Shown one piece after another: positions 45,662 through 55,854 of a DNA stretch of 64,000 nt. Every line of letters starts with the position of its first letter. Within the stretch, counting starts at the first letter, position 1. Where the stretch lies: contig NZ_AORY01000002.1 of NCBI RefSeq assembly GCF_000382485.1, positions 62,001 to 126,000 of the forward strand. The letters run 5' to 3'. Both the position numbers and the translations under genes were made by a program. This DNA is from Sphingomonas sp. Mn802worker (GTDB taxonomy: Bacteria; Pseudomonadota; Alphaproteobacteria; Sphingomonadales; Sphingomonadaceae). A model generated the notes under the pieces. The model was not told where the DNA came from. It worked only from the letters and a program-made list of their open reading frames with translations, and made no database searches.

Positions 45662-46608
45662 TGCGTGCGCTCCGGATGCAGCGAGGTGCCCGCGCGACCA
45701 GCCCGCAGCGCAGACCACCAGGTCAGCGGGTTGAGCGTCGCACGGCCGTCGACCGAGAAGGTGATGAACTCCGCACGCCCGCCCAGATTCTCGACCGGTA
45801 CCGGTCCGCCCAGCCCATGCTCGAACCCGCCCAGCGCGAAGCGGCTGTCGGCCGAACGATCGCGGTTGTCGCCCATCAGGAACACGCGACTCGCGGGTAC
45901 GCGGACCGGCCCGTAATCGTCACCGGGCGAATCGGGCTGCAGGTCGACCGTGTCGTAGCGGCGCCCGTTCGGCAGCGTCTCGGTTACGATCGGCAGATGG
46001 CAGACGGTGCGCCCGTCAGCGAGCACCCGGCGCGCGCCCGGATATTGCAGCGGATCGCAGGTCGCATTGGCATCTACGGCCAAGTCGCGGAAGTGCAGCG
46101 GTCCGCGCGGCACCGCGACACCGTTCAGGAACACCACGCCGCCCCGAACCTCCAGCGTATCGCCGGGCAGGCCGATCACGCGCTTGATGTAGTCGCTTGA
46201 CGATCCCGGCGGGGTCACGATCACCACGTCGCCGCGCTCGGGCAGGCTGCCCCAAATGCGACCGGGGATGAAGGGCAGCTGCACCGACCAGCTCTCGACC
46301 GGTTTGTGCAGCACCAGATCGCCGACGATCGCGAACGGATCGGGGATCGTCGGCGACACGAACGACCAGCCATAGGCGAATTTAGACACCACCAGCCGGT
46401 CGCCGACCATCAGCCCCGGCAGCATCGATTCGCTTGGGATATAGAACGGCTTGGCAATGAACGAGTGGAAGCCGAGCACGGCGAGCACCAGCCAGAACAG
46501 CCCCTTCGCCTCGCTCCACCAATCGAAGCCGGCGCGCGCGGCCGGCTCCTTCCCCTTGGAGGCCGTGTCGGGGTGACCGCTTGAAGGGAGCGTGAGGTCG
46601 TCGGCCAC
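45658..46608 (-). CDS. lepB: Signal peptidase I
   Basis: A 316-residue membrane protease. One N-terminal helix (about 35-53) precedes the catalytic serine in PSESMLPG (Ser61) and the general-base lysine in DYIKRVIGLPGD (Lys142). The conserved box E, VFLMGDNRDRSADSR, is present. It removes signal peptides from Sec- and Tat-exported proteins. It begins at GTG. A large periplasmic domain (about 150-250) has two Cys. In this operon it follows acpS by 7 bp. Confidence 0.95.
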   Translation of the reverse strand: MADDLTLPSSGHPDTASKGKEPAARAGFDWWSEAKGLFWLVLAVLGFHSFIAKPFYIPSESMLPGLMVGDRLVVSKFAYGWSFVSPTIPDPFAIVGDLVLHKPVESWSVQLPFIPGRIWGSLPERGDVVIVTPPGSSSDYIKRVIGLPGDTLEVRGGVVFLNGVAVPRGPLHFRDLAVDANATCDPLQYPGARRVLADGRTVCHLPIVTETLPNGRRYDTVDLQPDSPGDDYGPVRVPASRVFLMGDNRDRSADSRFALGGFEHGLGGPVPVENLGGRAEFITFSVDGRATLNPLTWWSALRAGRAGTSLHPERTQ

Positions 46609-46615
46609 GTGCAGC

Positions 46616-47020
46616 TTATCCGATGGGTAACGCTTCGATGATCACGAAAGCCTGCGCCCAAGGATGATCGTCGGTCAAGGTCAGATGGATGCGCGCCTCA
46701 TATCCTGCCGGCACCATCGCGTCGAGCCGCGCCTTCGCGCCGCCGGTCAGCGCCAGCGTCGGCGCGCCAGACGTTGCGTTGACGACGCCGATGTCGCGCA
46801 TGAACACGCCTGCCCTGAACCCGGTGCCGACCGCCTTGGAGAACGCCTCCTTCGCCGCGAACCGCTTGGCGAGCGTGCCCGCGCGCGTGAACGGGCGTTT
46901 TGCCGCCTTGGCACGCTCGACCTCGGTGAAGACGCGGCGCTCGAACCGCTCGCCGAAGCGGTCGAGCGATACCTGGATCCGCTCGATGTTGCACAGGTCG
47001 GAACCCAATCCGATGATCAC
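46616..47020 (-). CDS. acpS: Holo-[acyl-carrier-protein] synthase
   Basis: A 134-residue enzyme that attaches 4'-phosphopantetheine from CoA to ACP. Family motifs are [13 protein letters not shown] (catalytic Asp8) and [18 protein letters not shown] (catalytic Glu58), with [20 protein letters not shown] following. It starts at GTG. Part of the pyrE-pdxJ-acpS-lepB run. Confidence 0.95.
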   Translation of the reverse strand: MIIGLGSDLCNIERIQVSLDRFGERFERRVFTEVERAKAAKRPFTRAGTLAKRFAAKEAFSKAVGTGFRAGVFMRDIGVVNATSGAPTLALTGGAKARLDAMVPAGYEARIHLTLTDDHPWAQAFVIIEALPIG

Positions 47021-47030
47021 GCGCGCGCCC

Positions 47031-47774
47031 TCACCGTACTGCCGCCATCTCGGCCTTCATGCGCCGGACGCTCTCGTACAGTCCGACGAAGATCGCCTCG
47101 CCGATCAGGAAGTGGCCGATGTTGAGCTCGACGACCTGCGGGATGGCGGCGATCGGCTGGACGTTGTCGAACGTCAGGCCATGCCCCGCGTGCACCTCGA
47201 TGCCGTTCTTCGCGGCAAGCGCGGCGGCGTCGCCCAGGCGGCGTAGCTCGTCGCTACGCGCTTCGCCCTCGCACTCGGCGTAGCGGCCGGTGTGAAGCTC
47301 GACCACCGGCGCGCCGAGCGACACCGCGGCGGCGACCTGCTCCGCCGATGGTTCGATGAACAAGGACACGCGCACGTCCGCGCCGCGCAGTTCGCGCACC
47401 ATCGGCGCCAGAACGTTGTGCTGCCCCGCCGCGTCCAGACCGCCCTCGGTGGTGCGCTCCTCGCGTTTCTCGGGTACGATGCAGGCGGCGTGCGGACGAT
47501 GGCTGAGCGCGATGCCGAGCATCTCCTCGGTCGCCGCCATCTCAAGATTGAGCGGGATCGGCCGCTCCATCGTGGCGAGCTCGTCCACCAGCCGAGCGAT
47601 ATCGCGGTCGGTGATGTGGCGGCGGTCCTCGCGCAGATGGGCGGTGATGCCGTCCGCGCCCGCCGACACCGCGAGCAGCGCGGCACGCACCGGATCGGGC
47701 ACCGCACCGCCGCGTGCGTTGCGCACCGTCGCGACATGGTCGATGTTGACGCCCAGACGCAGCGGCTGCGCCAT
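47031..47774 (-). CDS. pdxJ: Pyridoxine 5'-phosphate synthase
   Basis: A 247-residue TIM-barrel enzyme: [17 protein letters not shown] (substrate-binding Asn and His), [16 protein letters not shown] (phosphate and catalytic residues), [15 protein letters not shown] and [12 protein letters not shown]. It joins 1-deoxyxylulose 5-phosphate and 3-amino-2-oxopropyl phosphate in vitamin B6 synthesis. One base separates it from pyrE and ten from acpS. Confidence 0.96.
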   Translation of the reverse strand: MAQPLRLGVNIDHVATVRNARGGAVPDPVRAALLAVSAGADGITAHLREDRRHITDRDIARLVDELATMERPIPLNLEMAATEEMLGIALSHRPHAACIVPEKREERTTEGGLDAAGQHNVLAPMVRELRGADVRVSLFIEPSAEQVAAAVSLGAPVVELHTGRYAECEGEARSDELRRLGDAAALAAKNGIEVHAGHGLTFDNVQPIAAIPQVVELNIGHFLIGEAIFVGLYESVRRMKAEMAAVR

Positions 47775-47775
47775 C

Positions 47776-48360
47776 TCAGGCCGCCGCCCGGCTGCCGGGC
47801 TTGATCGCCGGGATGCTTGCGAGTTCCGGCGGCAGCGCGTCGGCGGCGTAACTCGGCACGTCGAGTTTCAGCAGCGGGAAGAACGGCACGCCGATGTCGG
47901 CGCTGCCGTTCGAGCGGTCGACCAACGCCGCGCCCGCGATCACGCGCCCACCCGCCGCCTCAATCGCCTTGATCGCCTCGCGCGAGGAAAGCCCGGTGGT
48001 GACGACATCCTCCATCATCAGCACCTCTTGGCCCGGCTCCAGCCGAAAGCCGCGGCGCAACTCGAAGGTGCCCGTGGGCCGCTCGACGAACATCGCCTCG
48101 ACGCCCAGCGCCCGCGCCATCTCGTAACCGACGATCACGCCACCCATCGCGGGCGCGACCACCGCGCTGATCCGTCCGCGCAGGTCGGTCGGGATCGTCC
48201 GCGCCAGCGCCTCGCACAATCGCTGGGCGCGGCGGGGGTCCATCAGCACGCGCGCGCATTGCAGATAACGCGGGCTGCGCAGCCCCGACGACAGGATGAA
48301 GTGCCCTTCCAGCAGCGCGTCGGCAGCACGGAACTCGGCCAGCACCTCGTCCTCGGTCAT
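47776..48360 (-). CDS. pyrE: Orotate phosphoribosyltransferase
   Basis: A 194-residue type I PRTase: [21 protein letters not shown] at the N-terminus, [15 protein letters not shown], the PRPP-binding motif [19 protein letters not shown] and [15 protein letters not shown]. It makes OMP from orotate and PRPP. The ATG giving MTEDE is chosen. First gene of the minus-strand operon that runs to maiA; divergent from the cytochrome oxidase operon. Confidence 0.94.
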   Translation of the reverse strand: MTEDEVLAEFRAADALLEGHFILSSGLRSPRYLQCARVLMDPRRAQRLCEALARTIPTDLRGRISAVVAPAMGGVIVGYEMARALGVEAMFVERPTGTFELRRGFRLEPGQEVLMMEDVVTTGLSSREAIKAIEAAGGRVIAGAALVDRSNGSADIGVPFFPLLKLDVPSYAADALPPELASIPAIKPGSRAAA

Positions 48361-48469
48361 CGCGCGCACTCCTGATCACTGTCGGCCCTGTCAGGCTTGC
48401 GCAGATACGGTTGCGCCCGCCGTGGCGCAACGCGGTGTCAGCGCAAAAAATTCGCGCAATCGCGCCCTC

Positions 48470-48498
48470 TTGAGGCAAAAGGGGGTGCCGCGTATAGG
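48470..48498 (+). promoter_or_regulatory. Candidate sigma-70 promoter of the cytochrome oxidase operon
   Basis: TTGAGG (48470-48475) and TATAGG (48493-48498) are separated by 17 bases, giving a start about 70 bp before the coxB ATG. Two of six bases differ from consensus at each box. The gap shared with divergent pyrE is 215 bp. Confidence 0.45.
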
Positions 48499-48575
48499 CG
48501 GAGGAGATGGGCGACAATGCCCGCCAGGTCTGGGGGGGCACTCCCGTGCCGCGACGCAGGGGTGATGGAAGCACG

Positions 48576-49778
48576 ATGAACCGCTTGAAGACGATGATCT
48601 TGGCAGGCGGCCTCGCGCTCGCCGGCCTCGCGATGGGCGGAGGCGCCCACGCCCAGACGCCCCCGGCCGCGCCCGAGATCAAGACCGCGCAGCCCGGCGT
48701 GCCGAGCGCGCTCGAACCTGCCAACGCCGCCGATCCGGCCGCGCCGAAGATGAGCGCCGCGACCCCTGCCAAGCTCAACGAGAAGGCGCCCGCCGCACTT
48801 GAGCTGGCACAGGACGGTGCGCCGACGATGAGCGCGAAGCCGATGATCGGGCAGCCGACCGACGGGCTGATGCGCATCCAGCCGCAGGTGACCAAGAACG
48901 GCCTGCGCGCGCACTGGTTTCATGATCGCATCCTGTTCCCGCTGATCACGGTCACGTCACTATTCGTGCTGCTGCTGCTGGTGCTGGTGATCGTCCGCTT
49001 CCGCGCCGCGCGTAACCCGGTCCCGTCGAAGACCAGCCACAACACCTTCATAGAGGTGGTGTGGACGCTTGCCCCCGTGCTGATCCTGGTGGCGATCGCA
49101 GTGCCCTCGATCGGGCTGTTGCAAGCGCAGTTCAAGCCCGCGCCCGCGGGTGCGATCACGCTGAAGGCGATCGGCAACCAGTGGTTCTGGAGCTACCAAT
49201 ATCCCGACAACGGCGGGATCGAGATCACCGCCAACCTGCTCAAGGAAAAGTCGGATGTCGCGCCGGGCGAGCGCTACCGCACCGATGCCGATGGTCCGCG
49301 CCTGCTCGCGGTCGACAACCGGGTCGTGCTGCCGGTCGGCGTGCCGATCCGCCTGATCACCACCGCCAACGACGTGATCCACAGCTGGGCGATGCCCGCG
49401 TTCTGGATCAAGCTCGACGCGATCCCCGGCCGTTTGAACGAGACGAGCTTCACCATCGACAAGCCCGGCCTCTATTTCGGCCAGTGCTCCGAACTGTGCG
49501 GCGCGCGTCACGCCTATATGCCGATCGCGGTCGAGGCGGTTTCGCCGGCCGAGTTTGCGCGCTGGGTGCGCGCCAAGGGCGGCACGATGCCGACGCCGGG
49601 CAAGGCGTCGGACGCGGTCATCCCGCAGCCGGGCTCGGACAATTCGGCCAGCGTCGCCAGCGAGGCGGCGATCGTCGACAACCTGACCGGCCCGACCGAG
49701 AACGGCACCGCCACTCCTTCCGTCATCCCGCAGGGCGCGACCGGTAACCCCGGCGGCGTCGGCGAAGCTGGACGCTGA
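48576..49778 (+). CDS. coxB: Cytochrome c oxidase subunit II
   Basis: A 400-residue subunit. Signal peptide about 1-27, an unusual Ala/Pro-rich segment of about 80 residues, two membrane helices (about 118-141 and 159-183), then the cupredoxin domain. CuA ligands are His269, Cys304, Glu306 (backbone), Cys308, His312 and Met315 in HSWAMP and [15 protein letters not shown] Ser/Thr/Gly-rich tail follows residue 330. It receives electrons from cytochrome c. A longer frame starting at 48507 is not conserved. Confidence 0.95.
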   Translation: MNRLKTMILAGGLALAGLAMGGGAHAQTPPAAPEIKTAQPGVPSALEPANAADPAAPKMSAATPAKLNEKAPAALELAQDGAPTMSAKPMIGQPTDGLMRIQPQVTKNGLRAHWFHDRILFPLITVTSLFVLLLLVLVIVRFRAARNPVPSKTSHNTFIEVVWTLAPVLILVAIAVPSIGLLQAQFKPAPAGAITLKAIGNQWFWSYQYPDNGGIEITANLLKEKSDVAPGERYRTDADGPRLLAVDNRVVLPVGVPIRLITTANDVIHSWAMPAFWIKLDAIPGRLNETSFTIDKPGLYFGQCSELCGARHAYMPIAVEAVSPAEFARWVRAKGGTMPTPGKASDAVIPQPGSDNSASVASEAAIVDNLTGPTENGTATPSVIPQGATGNPGGVGEAGR

Positions 49779-49780
49779 CC

Positions 49781-51448
49781 ATGACCGACACCGCTCTCCA
49801 CCCATCCGCCTTTCAGGCGCATGACGCGCATCATCACGACGCGCACGCCGACCATCTGCCCGGCTTCTTCGCGCGGTGGTTCATGTCGACGAACCACAAG
49901 GACATCGGCACCCTTTACCTGATCTTCGCGATCGTGGCCGGCATCATCGGCGGCGCGATTTCGGGTCTGATGCGCGCCGAACTGATGCACCCGGGCATCC
50001 AGTATCTGCCCAAGTGGGTCGCGATGCTGCACGGCGGTCAGGAGCAGACGTTCGACCAGGCGCTGCACCTGTGGAACGTGCTGGTGACCGCGCACGGTCT
50101 GATCATGGTGTTCTTCATGGTCATGCCGGCGATGATCGGCGGGTTCGGCAACTGGTTCGTGCCGATCATGATCGGTGCACCCGACATGGCGTTCCCGCGC
50201 ATGAACAACGTCAGCTTCTGGCTGCTCGTCCCGGCGTTCCTGCTGCTGCTCGCCTCGCCGTTCTTCGGTGGTGCCGGCACCGGCTGGACCGTCTATGCGC
50301 CGCTCTCCACCTATGGTGAGCCGGGGCCGAGCGTGGACATGGCGATCCTGTCGCTCCACCTGGCGGGCGCGAGCTCGATCTTGGGCGCGATCAACTTTAT
50401 CACCACGATCTTCAACATGCGCGCGCCGGGCATGACGCTGCACAAGATGCCGCTGTTCGCCTGGGCCGTGCTCGTCACCGCGTTCCTGCTGCTGCTGGCG
50501 CTGCCGGTGCTCGCGGCCGCAATTACGATGCTGCTGACCGACCGTAACTTCGGCACCACCTTCTACGATCCGGCGGGCGGCGGCGATCCGGTGCTGTACC
50601 AGCACCTGTTCTGGTTCTTCGGCCATCCAGAAGTGTACATCATGATCCTGCCGGGCTTCGGCATCATCAGCCACATCGTCGCGACGTTCAGCCGCAAGCC
50701 CGTCTTCGGCTATCTCGGCATGGCCTACGCGATGGTCGCGATCGGTGTGGTCGGCTTCGTCGTGTGGGCGCACCACATGTTCACGACCGGTCTTTCCGTG
50801 AACGTGAAGATGTACTTCACCGCCGCGACGATGGTGATCGCGGTGCCGACCGGCATCAAGATCTTCTCGTGGATCGCGACGATGTGGGGCGGTTCGCTTC
50901 GCTTCCCGACGCCAATGGTCTGGGCGATCGGCTTCATCTTCATGTTCACGGTCGGCGGCGTGACCGGCGTCGTGCTCGCCAATGGCGGCGTCGACGATTA
51001 CATGCAGGACACCTATTACGTCGTGGCGCACTTCCACTACGTGCTCTCGCTCGGCGCGGTGTTCTCGCTGTTCGCGGGCTTCTACTACTGGTTCCCCAAG
51101 ATGTCGGGGAAGATGTACTCCGAACTGCTCGGCCAGCTGCACTTCTGGGTCTTCTTCGTCGGCGTAAACGTCATGTTCTTCCCGATGCACTTCCTGGGTC
51201 TGCAGGGCATGCCGCGCCGCTACCCCGACTATCCGGACGGTTTCGCGCACTGGAACCAGGTTGCCTCGATCGGCTACATGATCATGGCGGCGGGCATGGC
51301 GATCTTCTTCGTCAACATCATCTGGTCGCTGATCGCGGGCAAGAAGGCGCCCGACAACCCTTGGGGCGAGGGTGCCACCACGCTCGAGTGGACGCTGTCA
51401 AGCCCGCCGCCGTTCCACCAGTTCGAGACGCTGCCCAAGATCGACTGA
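49781..51448 (+). CDS. ctaD: Cytochrome c oxidase subunit I
   Basis: A 555-residue, 12-helix catalytic subunit of an A-type heme-copper oxidase. The CuB site with the cross-linked His-Tyr and the D-channel Glu is in [15 protein letters not shown] (His282, Glu284, Tyr286). Further ligands are in WAHHMFTTG and the HFHYVLS segment of helix 10. It reduces O2 to water at the heme a3-CuB centre and pumps protons. It starts 2 bp after coxB and is followed by a terminator. Confidence 0.97.
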   Translation: MTDTALHPSAFQAHDAHHHDAHADHLPGFFARWFMSTNHKDIGTLYLIFAIVAGIIGGAISGLMRAELMHPGIQYLPKWVAMLHGGQEQTFDQALHLWNVLVTAHGLIMVFFMVMPAMIGGFGNWFVPIMIGAPDMAFPRMNNVSFWLLVPAFLLLLASPFFGGAGTGWTVYAPLSTYGEPGPSVDMAILSLHLAGASSILGAINFITTIFNMRAPGMTLHKMPLFAWAVLVTAFLLLLALPVLAAAITMLLTDRNFGTTFYDPAGGGDPVLYQHLFWFFGHPEVYIMILPGFGIISHIVATFSRKPVFGYLGMAYAMVAIGVVGFVVWAHHMFTTGLSVNVKMYFTAATMVIAVPTGIKIFSWIATMWGGSLRFPTPMVWAIGFIFMFTVGGVTGVVLANGGVDDYMQDTYYVVAHFHYVLSLGAVFSLFAGFYYWFPKMSGKMYSELLGQLHFWVFFVGVNVMFFPMHFLGLQGMPRRYPDYPDGFAHWNQVASIGYMIMAAGMAIFFVNIIWSLIAGKKAPDNPWGEGATTLEWTLSSPPPFHQFETLPKID

Positions 51449-51474
51449 TCAGCCGCAATCGACCAACCTCCACG

Positions 51475-51507
51475 ACGCCCCGGCCGCAAACCGGGGCGTT
51501 TTTCTTT
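51475..51507 (+). terminator. Terminator after ctaD
   Basis: A perfect 9-bp stem ACGCCCCGG / CCGGGGCGT with a 7-base loop, followed by TTTTTC and TTTG. It separates coxB-ctaD from the L,D-transpeptidase gene. Confidence 0.85.
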
Positions 51508-51595
51508 GTCTTAACGGCCATACCGATCGTCCCGGCACGAGACGTGGCAAAAGCGCCACTGGAACGACGCGGGGGATCACGCGATCTTGGTCTCC

Positions 51596-52141
51596 ATGAT
51601 CCGCGCTCTGCTGTCCCATCTCCTGCTCGCCGGCGTGCTTGCCGGCATGCCCGTTACCGCTGCCGAGGCGCGGCGCATCCCGACCCCCGCCGGCGGACCC
51701 GACGTGCACACCGTGCTCGATGTCGGCCGTCCGCTGGAGCCGGGCGACTATGTCTGGGACGATGACGGCGCACCTGCCGGTCCGACCCACGTCGTCGTCG
51801 ATACCGAACGGCGGCAACTCTACGTCTATCGCGGCGGGGTCGAGATCGGCCGATCGTTCGCGGTCTCCGGCCCGCCCGAGATGCCGACCCCGCTCGGCCG
51901 CTTTCCGATCCTGGAAAAGGACGCCGACAAATACTCGCGCAGCTACGATGCACCGATGCCCTATTCGCTCCGCCTGACGCGCAGCTATGTCGCGATCCAC
52001 GGCAGCAAGGTCGAGTGGAACTGGGTCACGCACGGCTGCATCGGCGTGCCGCTGCCGTTCGCGCGCATCCTGTTCCGCAACGTCCGCGTCGGTGACGACG
52101 TGCTCGTCACGCGCCATTGGCTTCCCGCCGCCTACGATTGA
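51596..52141 (+). CDS. L,D-transpeptidase (YkuD domain) family protein
   Basis: A 181-residue secreted protein: signal peptide about 1-25, then a single YkuD domain with HVVVDTERRQLYVY, GPPEMPTPLGRFPI, His135 in AIHGSK and the nucleophile Cys148 in THGCIGVP. The usual Arg after the Cys motif is replaced by GVP. YkuD enzymes form 3-3 peptidoglycan cross-links or anchor lipoproteins. ATG at 51596 is chosen over a TTG three codons before it. It lies between ctaD and ctaB. Confidence 0.85.
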   Translation: MIRALLSHLLLAGVLAGMPVTAAEARRIPTPAGGPDVHTVLDVGRPLEPGDYVWDDDGAPAGPTHVVVDTERRQLYVYRGGVEIGRSFAVSGPPEMPTPLGRFPILEKDADKYSRSYDAPMPYSLRLTRSYVAIHGSKVEWNWVTHGCIGVPLPFARILFRNVRVGDDVLVTRHWLPAAYD

Positions 52142-52183
52142 CGCGGCCGCGCGCTCCCTTCACCCTCGCCGACAGGATTGAGG

Positions 52184-53170
52184 ATGACGAGGGGCATGAT
52201 GCCGGATTTTCGCATGATCGACACCGGCGGTGCGCGGCTTCGCGTGGCGATCGAGGGTAATGGTCCGTTGATCGTCATGGTTCACGGCTTTCCCGAGAGC
52301 TGGTATTCGTGGCGGCACCAGTTGCCGGTGCTGGCCGACGCGGGCTTCACCGCCGCGGCGATCGACGTGCGCGGCTATGGCGGGTCGGAGAAGCCGGACG
52401 ACGTGTCGGACTATGCGATGGAGGCGCTGACCGCCGATGTCGCGGGCGTCGCCGACGCGTTGCAGCCGGGCGCGCCTGCAATTCTGCTCGGCCACGACTG
52501 GGGCGCGCCGATCGTCTGGAACACGATCCTGTCCCGGCCCGAACGCTTCCGCGCGGTGGCGGCCCTGTCAGTCCCGTTCCTCGGCGTTGCCAAGCGGCCA
52601 TTCAACGAGACATTCCGCCGCGCCTTCACCGACAAGGGCCGCTTCTTCTACCAGCACTGGTTCGCCGCGGTCGGCCCGGCCGAAGCGGAAGCGGAACGCG
52701 ACGTGCGCGATTTCCTGCGCAAATTCTATTACGCGATCTCGGGCGACGCACCGCTTGGCACCTGGCCCGACAAGCCCGCCGGCGCGACGCTGCTCGACGG
52801 CATGGTCGATCCCGGCACCTTCCCCGCGTGGCTGAGCGACGCCGATCTCGACTATTACGTCGGTGAATTCGAGTCGTCGGGCTTCTTCGGACCGCTCAGC
52901 CGCTACCGCAACCACGAGCGCGACTGGGCATGGCAGCAGCCATTCAAGGATCGCCGGATCGAGGCGCCCGCCTTGTTCATCGGCGGCAGCAAGGATCCCG
53001 CAACCACCGCGTTCGGCGCACTGACCGATCCGATCGCGGCGATGCGCCCGCACGTGCCTCAGGTCGAGGGTCACATCCTCGATGGCGTCGGCCACTGGAC
53101 ACAGCAGGAGCGACCCGGAGAGGTCAACTGCCTGCTGCTCGACTGGCTCGCGCGGCTGCCACGCGGCTGA
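52184..53170 (+). CDS. Alpha/beta hydrolase, epoxide-hydrolase-like
   Basis: A 328-residue alpha/beta hydrolase. [17 protein letters not shown] carries the oxyanion-hole HGxP; the nucleophile is the Asp in [13 protein letters not shown], as in epoxide hydrolases and haloalkane dehalogenases; the cap domain spans about 135-230 and the catalytic His is in [12 protein letters not shown]. The substrate is unknown. The start is uncertain: ATG at 52184 (after AGGA) or 52196/52199. It separates the coxB-ctaD block from ctaB. Confidence 0.85.
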   Translation: MTRGMMPDFRMIDTGGARLRVAIEGNGPLIVMVHGFPESWYSWRHQLPVLADAGFTAAAIDVRGYGGSEKPDDVSDYAMEALTADVAGVADALQPGAPAILLGHDWGAPIVWNTILSRPERFRAVAALSVPFLGVAKRPFNETFRRAFTDKGRFFYQHWFAAVGPAEAEAERDVRDFLRKFYYAISGDAPLGTWPDKPAGATLLDGMVDPGTFPAWLSDADLDYYVGEFESSGFFGPLSRYRNHERDWAWQQPFKDRRIEAPALFIGGSKDPATTAFGALTDPIAAMRPHVPQVEGHILDGVGHWTQQERPGEVNCLLLDWLARLPRG

Positions 53171-53232
53171 TCGGACACGCGAAACGCGGCCTTTCGCGCG
53201 CACCCCGCGACGGGTATAGCGCTCCCCTTGCG

Positions 53233-54126
53233 ATGACTACCGCCGCCCCCCTGCTGCCGCCTGCCGACTGGCGCGACTTCCTGGCGCTGACCAAGCCCCG
53301 GGTGATGACGCTGGTCGTCTTCACCGGATTGTGCGGCATGCTGGCAGCCCCGCGCGCGATCGCGCCTGTGCTCGCGTTCACCGCGATCCTGTGCATCGCC
53401 CTCGGCGCTGGTGCGGCGGGCGCGCTTAACCAATGGTATGAGGCCGACCTCGATGCGGTGATGAAGCGCACCGCCAAGCGTCCGCTGCCCGCAGGCCGGA
53501 TGGACCGGCAATCGGCGCTGCATTTCGGCGTCGCGCTCGCCGCTTTCTCGGTCATCCTGATGGGTCTGGCGGTCAACATGGCCGCGGCGGCGATCCTGAC
53601 CGTGTCGATCCTGTTCTACGTGCTGATCTACACCGTGTGGCTGAAACGGCGCACGCCGCAGAACATCGTCATCGGCGGCGCGGCGGGCGCGTTTCCGCCG
53701 CTGATCGGCTGGGCAGCGGCAACAGGACAGGTCGCGGTGCTGCCGATGCTGCTGTTCGCGCTCGTGTTCCTGTGGACGCCGCCACACTTCTGGGCGCTCG
53801 CGCTGTTCATCGAGTCCGATTACGCCAAGGCGGGCGTGCCGATGCTGCCCGTCGTCGCGGGCGAGCGGGTGACGCGGCAACAGATCGGGCTGTACACGAT
53901 CCCTATGGCGGTGGTGGCGGTCGCGCCCTGGCCGCTCGGGCTGACCGGCGCCTTCTACGGCGCGGCCTCAATCGTCCTGACCACGATCTTCGCGGCACTG
54001 GCGGCGCGGGTGACGTTCGGGCAGCATACGCCCGGCATGAAGCCGGAGAAGCGCTTGTTCGCTTACTCCATCATCTATCTCTTCGTTATTTTCGGCGCGC
54101 TGGTCGTCGATCGGTGGCTGGCATGA
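53233..54126 (+). CDS. ctaB: Protoheme IX farnesyltransferase (heme O synthase)
   Basis: A 297-residue membrane prenyltransferase with 9 helices. The first Asp-rich motif is [20 protein letters not shown]; the second region has [17 protein letters not shown]. It farnesylates heme b to heme o, the precursor of heme a. The ATG at 53233 follows the phrase GGGTATAGCG, which may be a -10 box. It overlaps the small membrane gene by 4 bp (ATGA). Confidence 0.95.
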   Translation: MTTAAPLLPPADWRDFLALTKPRVMTLVVFTGLCGMLAAPRAIAPVLAFTAILCIALGAGAAGALNQWYEADLDAVMKRTAKRPLPAGRMDRQSALHFGVALAAFSVILMGLAVNMAAAAILTVSILFYVLIYTVWLKRRTPQNIVIGGAAGAFPPLIGWAAATGQVAVLPMLLFALVFLWTPPHFWALALFIESDYAKAGVPMLPVVAGERVTRQQIGLYTIPMAVVAVAPWPLGLTGAFYGAASIVLTTIFAALAARVTFGQHTPGMKPEKRLFAYSIIYLFVIFGALVVDRWLA

Positions 54127-54260
54127 TGAACGACGAACAGGATGTGATCCAGCGGCGGCAGAAGGCGCGCGCGATCGTGATGGCGGTGCTGCTGCTCGCC
54201 TTCGTGGCGCTGGTGTTCTTCATCACGATCGCCAAGATCAAGGAAGGAATGGCGCACTGA
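54123..54260 (+). CDS. Small single-helix membrane protein in the cytochrome oxidase operon
   Basis: A 45-residue protein: short charged N-terminus [16 protein letters not shown], one transmembrane helix (about 18-38) and a short tail. The ATG overlaps the ctaB stop and its TGA shares a base with the ctaG start, so the three are translationally coupled. Small single-helix proteins of this kind (CoxF or CtaG-associated) occur between ctaB and ctaG in other Alphaproteobacteria and are easily missed in annotation. Probable assembly or accessory subunit. Confidence 0.75.
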   Translation: MMNDEQDVIQRRQKARAIVMAVLLLAFVALVFFITIAKIKEGMAH

Positions 54261-54808
54261 TGGCCGGGCCGCGCATCGATCGGCGTCTGCGTACCGCGCT
54301 GCTGGCCGTACTGGGCGTGTGCTGCATGACCGGCGTCGCCTTCGCCAGCGTGCCGCTCTACCGCCTGTTCTGCCAGGCTACGGGCTTGAACGGCACCACC
54401 AACCGCGCGCTCGCAGCGCCCGGCGGCGTTCACCGTTCGATCCGTATCGCGTTCGACGCCAACACCAGCCCCAAGCTGCCGTGGCGCTTCACCCCCGAGC
54501 AGGAGGAGCAGGATGTCGACATCGGCGCGCGCGACATGGCGTTCTTTCAGGCCACCAACCGCGGCGCACAGGCGATCACCGGCACCGCGACCTACAATGT
54601 GACGCCGGCGGTCGCGGGTAAGTATTTCACCAAGATCCAGTGCTTCTGCTTCACGCAGCAGACGCTGAAGCCTGGCGAGACGCAGCGGATGCCGGTGATC
54701 TACTTCGTCGATCCGAAAATCCTGACCGATCCCGATACCAGGGACGTGGAGACGATCACGCTATCGTACACGTTTTACCCGGTGGATTCTGCCAAAACCT
54801 CGGGTTAA
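54260..54808 (+). CDS. ctaG: Cytochrome c oxidase assembly protein CtaG (Cox11)
   Basis: A 182-residue protein with one N-terminal helix (about 12-34) and a periplasmic immunoglobulin-like domain. The copper-binding motif CFCF occurs as KIQCFCFTQQ (Cys128 and Cys130), together with a Cys near the helix (FCQATG). It delivers copper to the CuB site of subunit I. It starts one base inside the stop of the 45-residue gene. Confidence 0.95.
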   Translation: MAGPRIDRRLRTALLAVLGVCCMTGVAFASVPLYRLFCQATGLNGTTNRALAAPGGVHRSIRIAFDANTSPKLPWRFTPEQEEQDVDIGARDMAFFQATNRGAQAITGTATYNVTPAVAGKYFTKIQCFCFTQQTLKPGETQRMPVIYFVDPKILTDPDTRDVETITLSYTFYPVDSAKTSG

Positions 54809-54842
54809 GGCGTAGGGAAACGCCTTCAGGGGGATGCCACGC

Positions 54843-55754
54843 ATGGCCGGCGCGAAGAACCACGATTACCATATCCTTCCACCCAGCCCATGGCCGCTCA
54901 TCGGATCGATGATGGCGTTCGTCATGGCGGCGGGCGGCATCATGTACATGCACAAGGCGGTCGGCGGCGGTTGGGTGTTCCTGATCGGCCTCGCCGGGGT
55001 GCTCGGCACGATGTGGGGCTGGTGGCACCAGGTGATCCGCGAGGCGCACGCGGGCGATCATACCCCCGTGGTCCAGCTCCATTTCCGCTACGGCATGATC
55101 CTGTTCATCGCCTCCGAGGTGATGTTCTTCGTCGGCTGGTTCTGGGCCTATTTCGACTTCGCGCTGTTCCCGACCGCGATGAGCTTCGTCGACGGGCAGG
55201 TCGAACGCGCAACCGAAGGCGCCGCGGCGATTGCGGCGCAGTGGCCGCCCAAGGGGCTGGAGGTCATCAACGCGTTCGAGCTCCCGCTGCTCAACACGCT
55301 GATCCTGCTGACCAGCGGCACGACCGTCACCTGGGCGCACCACGCGCTGATCCACAATCAGCGCGGCGGTGTGAAGCGCGGTTTCTGGGGTCTGCTGGGC
55401 GTCGGCGACCGCGACGGCGTACTCAAGGGCCTGTGGCTGACGGTGGCGCTCGGCCTACTGTTCAGCTCGATCCAGGCATATGAGTACATGCACGCGCCGT
55501 TCCCGTTCAAGGGCATCAACTACGGTGCATCGTTCTTCATGGCGACCGGGTTCCACGGCTTCCACGTGCTGGTCGGTACGATCTTCCTGATCGTCTGCCT
55601 GATCCGCGCCTACAAGGGCGACTTCACGCCCAAGCAGCATTTCGGCTTCGAGGCCGCGGCCTGGTACTGGCATTTCGTCGATGTGGTGTGGTTGTTCCTC
55701 TTCGTCACGATCTACGTCTGGGGCGGTTGGGGCGCGCCGGTTCACGGCGGCTGA
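54843..55754 (+). CDS. ctaE: Cytochrome c oxidase subunit III
   Basis: A 303-residue 7-helix subunit: KNHDYHILPPSPWPLIGSM at the N-terminus, FIASEVMFFVGWFWAYFD with the conserved Glu, and the C-terminal FGFEAAAWYWHFVDVVWLFL. It stabilises the catalytic core and proton uptake. The ATG at 54843 (MAGAKNHDYH) is preferred, since AGGGGG lies about 9 bases upstream; an ATG three codons earlier lies too near. It is followed by a terminator. Confidence 0.95.
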   Translation: MAGAKNHDYHILPPSPWPLIGSMMAFVMAAGGIMYMHKAVGGGWVFLIGLAGVLGTMWGWWHQVIREAHAGDHTPVVQLHFRYGMILFIASEVMFFVGWFWAYFDFALFPTAMSFVDGQVERATEGAAAIAAQWPPKGLEVINAFELPLLNTLILLTSGTTVTWAHHALIHNQRGGVKRGFWGLLGVGDRDGVLKGLWLTVALGLLFSSIQAYEYMHAPFPFKGINYGASFFMATGFHGFHVLVGTIFLIVCLIRAYKGDFTPKQHFGFEAAAWYWHFVDVVWLFLFVTIYVWGGWGAPVHGG

Positions 55755-55779
55755 TCGTCTCGACGCGAAGGTGTCTCAT

Positions 55780-55815
55780 GGGCGCGGTCCGGATGCGGAC
55801 CGCGCCCTTCTTCTT
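55780..55815 (+). terminator. Terminator after subunit III gene
   Basis: A perfect 11-bp stem GGGCGCGGTCC / GGACCGCGCCC with a 6-base loop, followed by TTCTTCTTT, 26 bp after the stop of ctaE. Confidence 0.85.
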
Positions 55816-55854
55816 TGCGCGACGGCGCGCGCGGCGCGCGGTAAGGTAGCGGCG

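Noticed and set aside
48507..48575. Earlier coxB start with GGAGGAG just upstream
   Set aside because: The ribosome binding site is only about two bases from that ATG and the extra 23 residues would precede a clear signal peptide that starts at 48576.
49514..51250. 578-residue minus-strand open frame
   Set aside because: Antisense to coxB and ctaD; His/Arg/Asp-rich shadow of the GC-rich coding strand.
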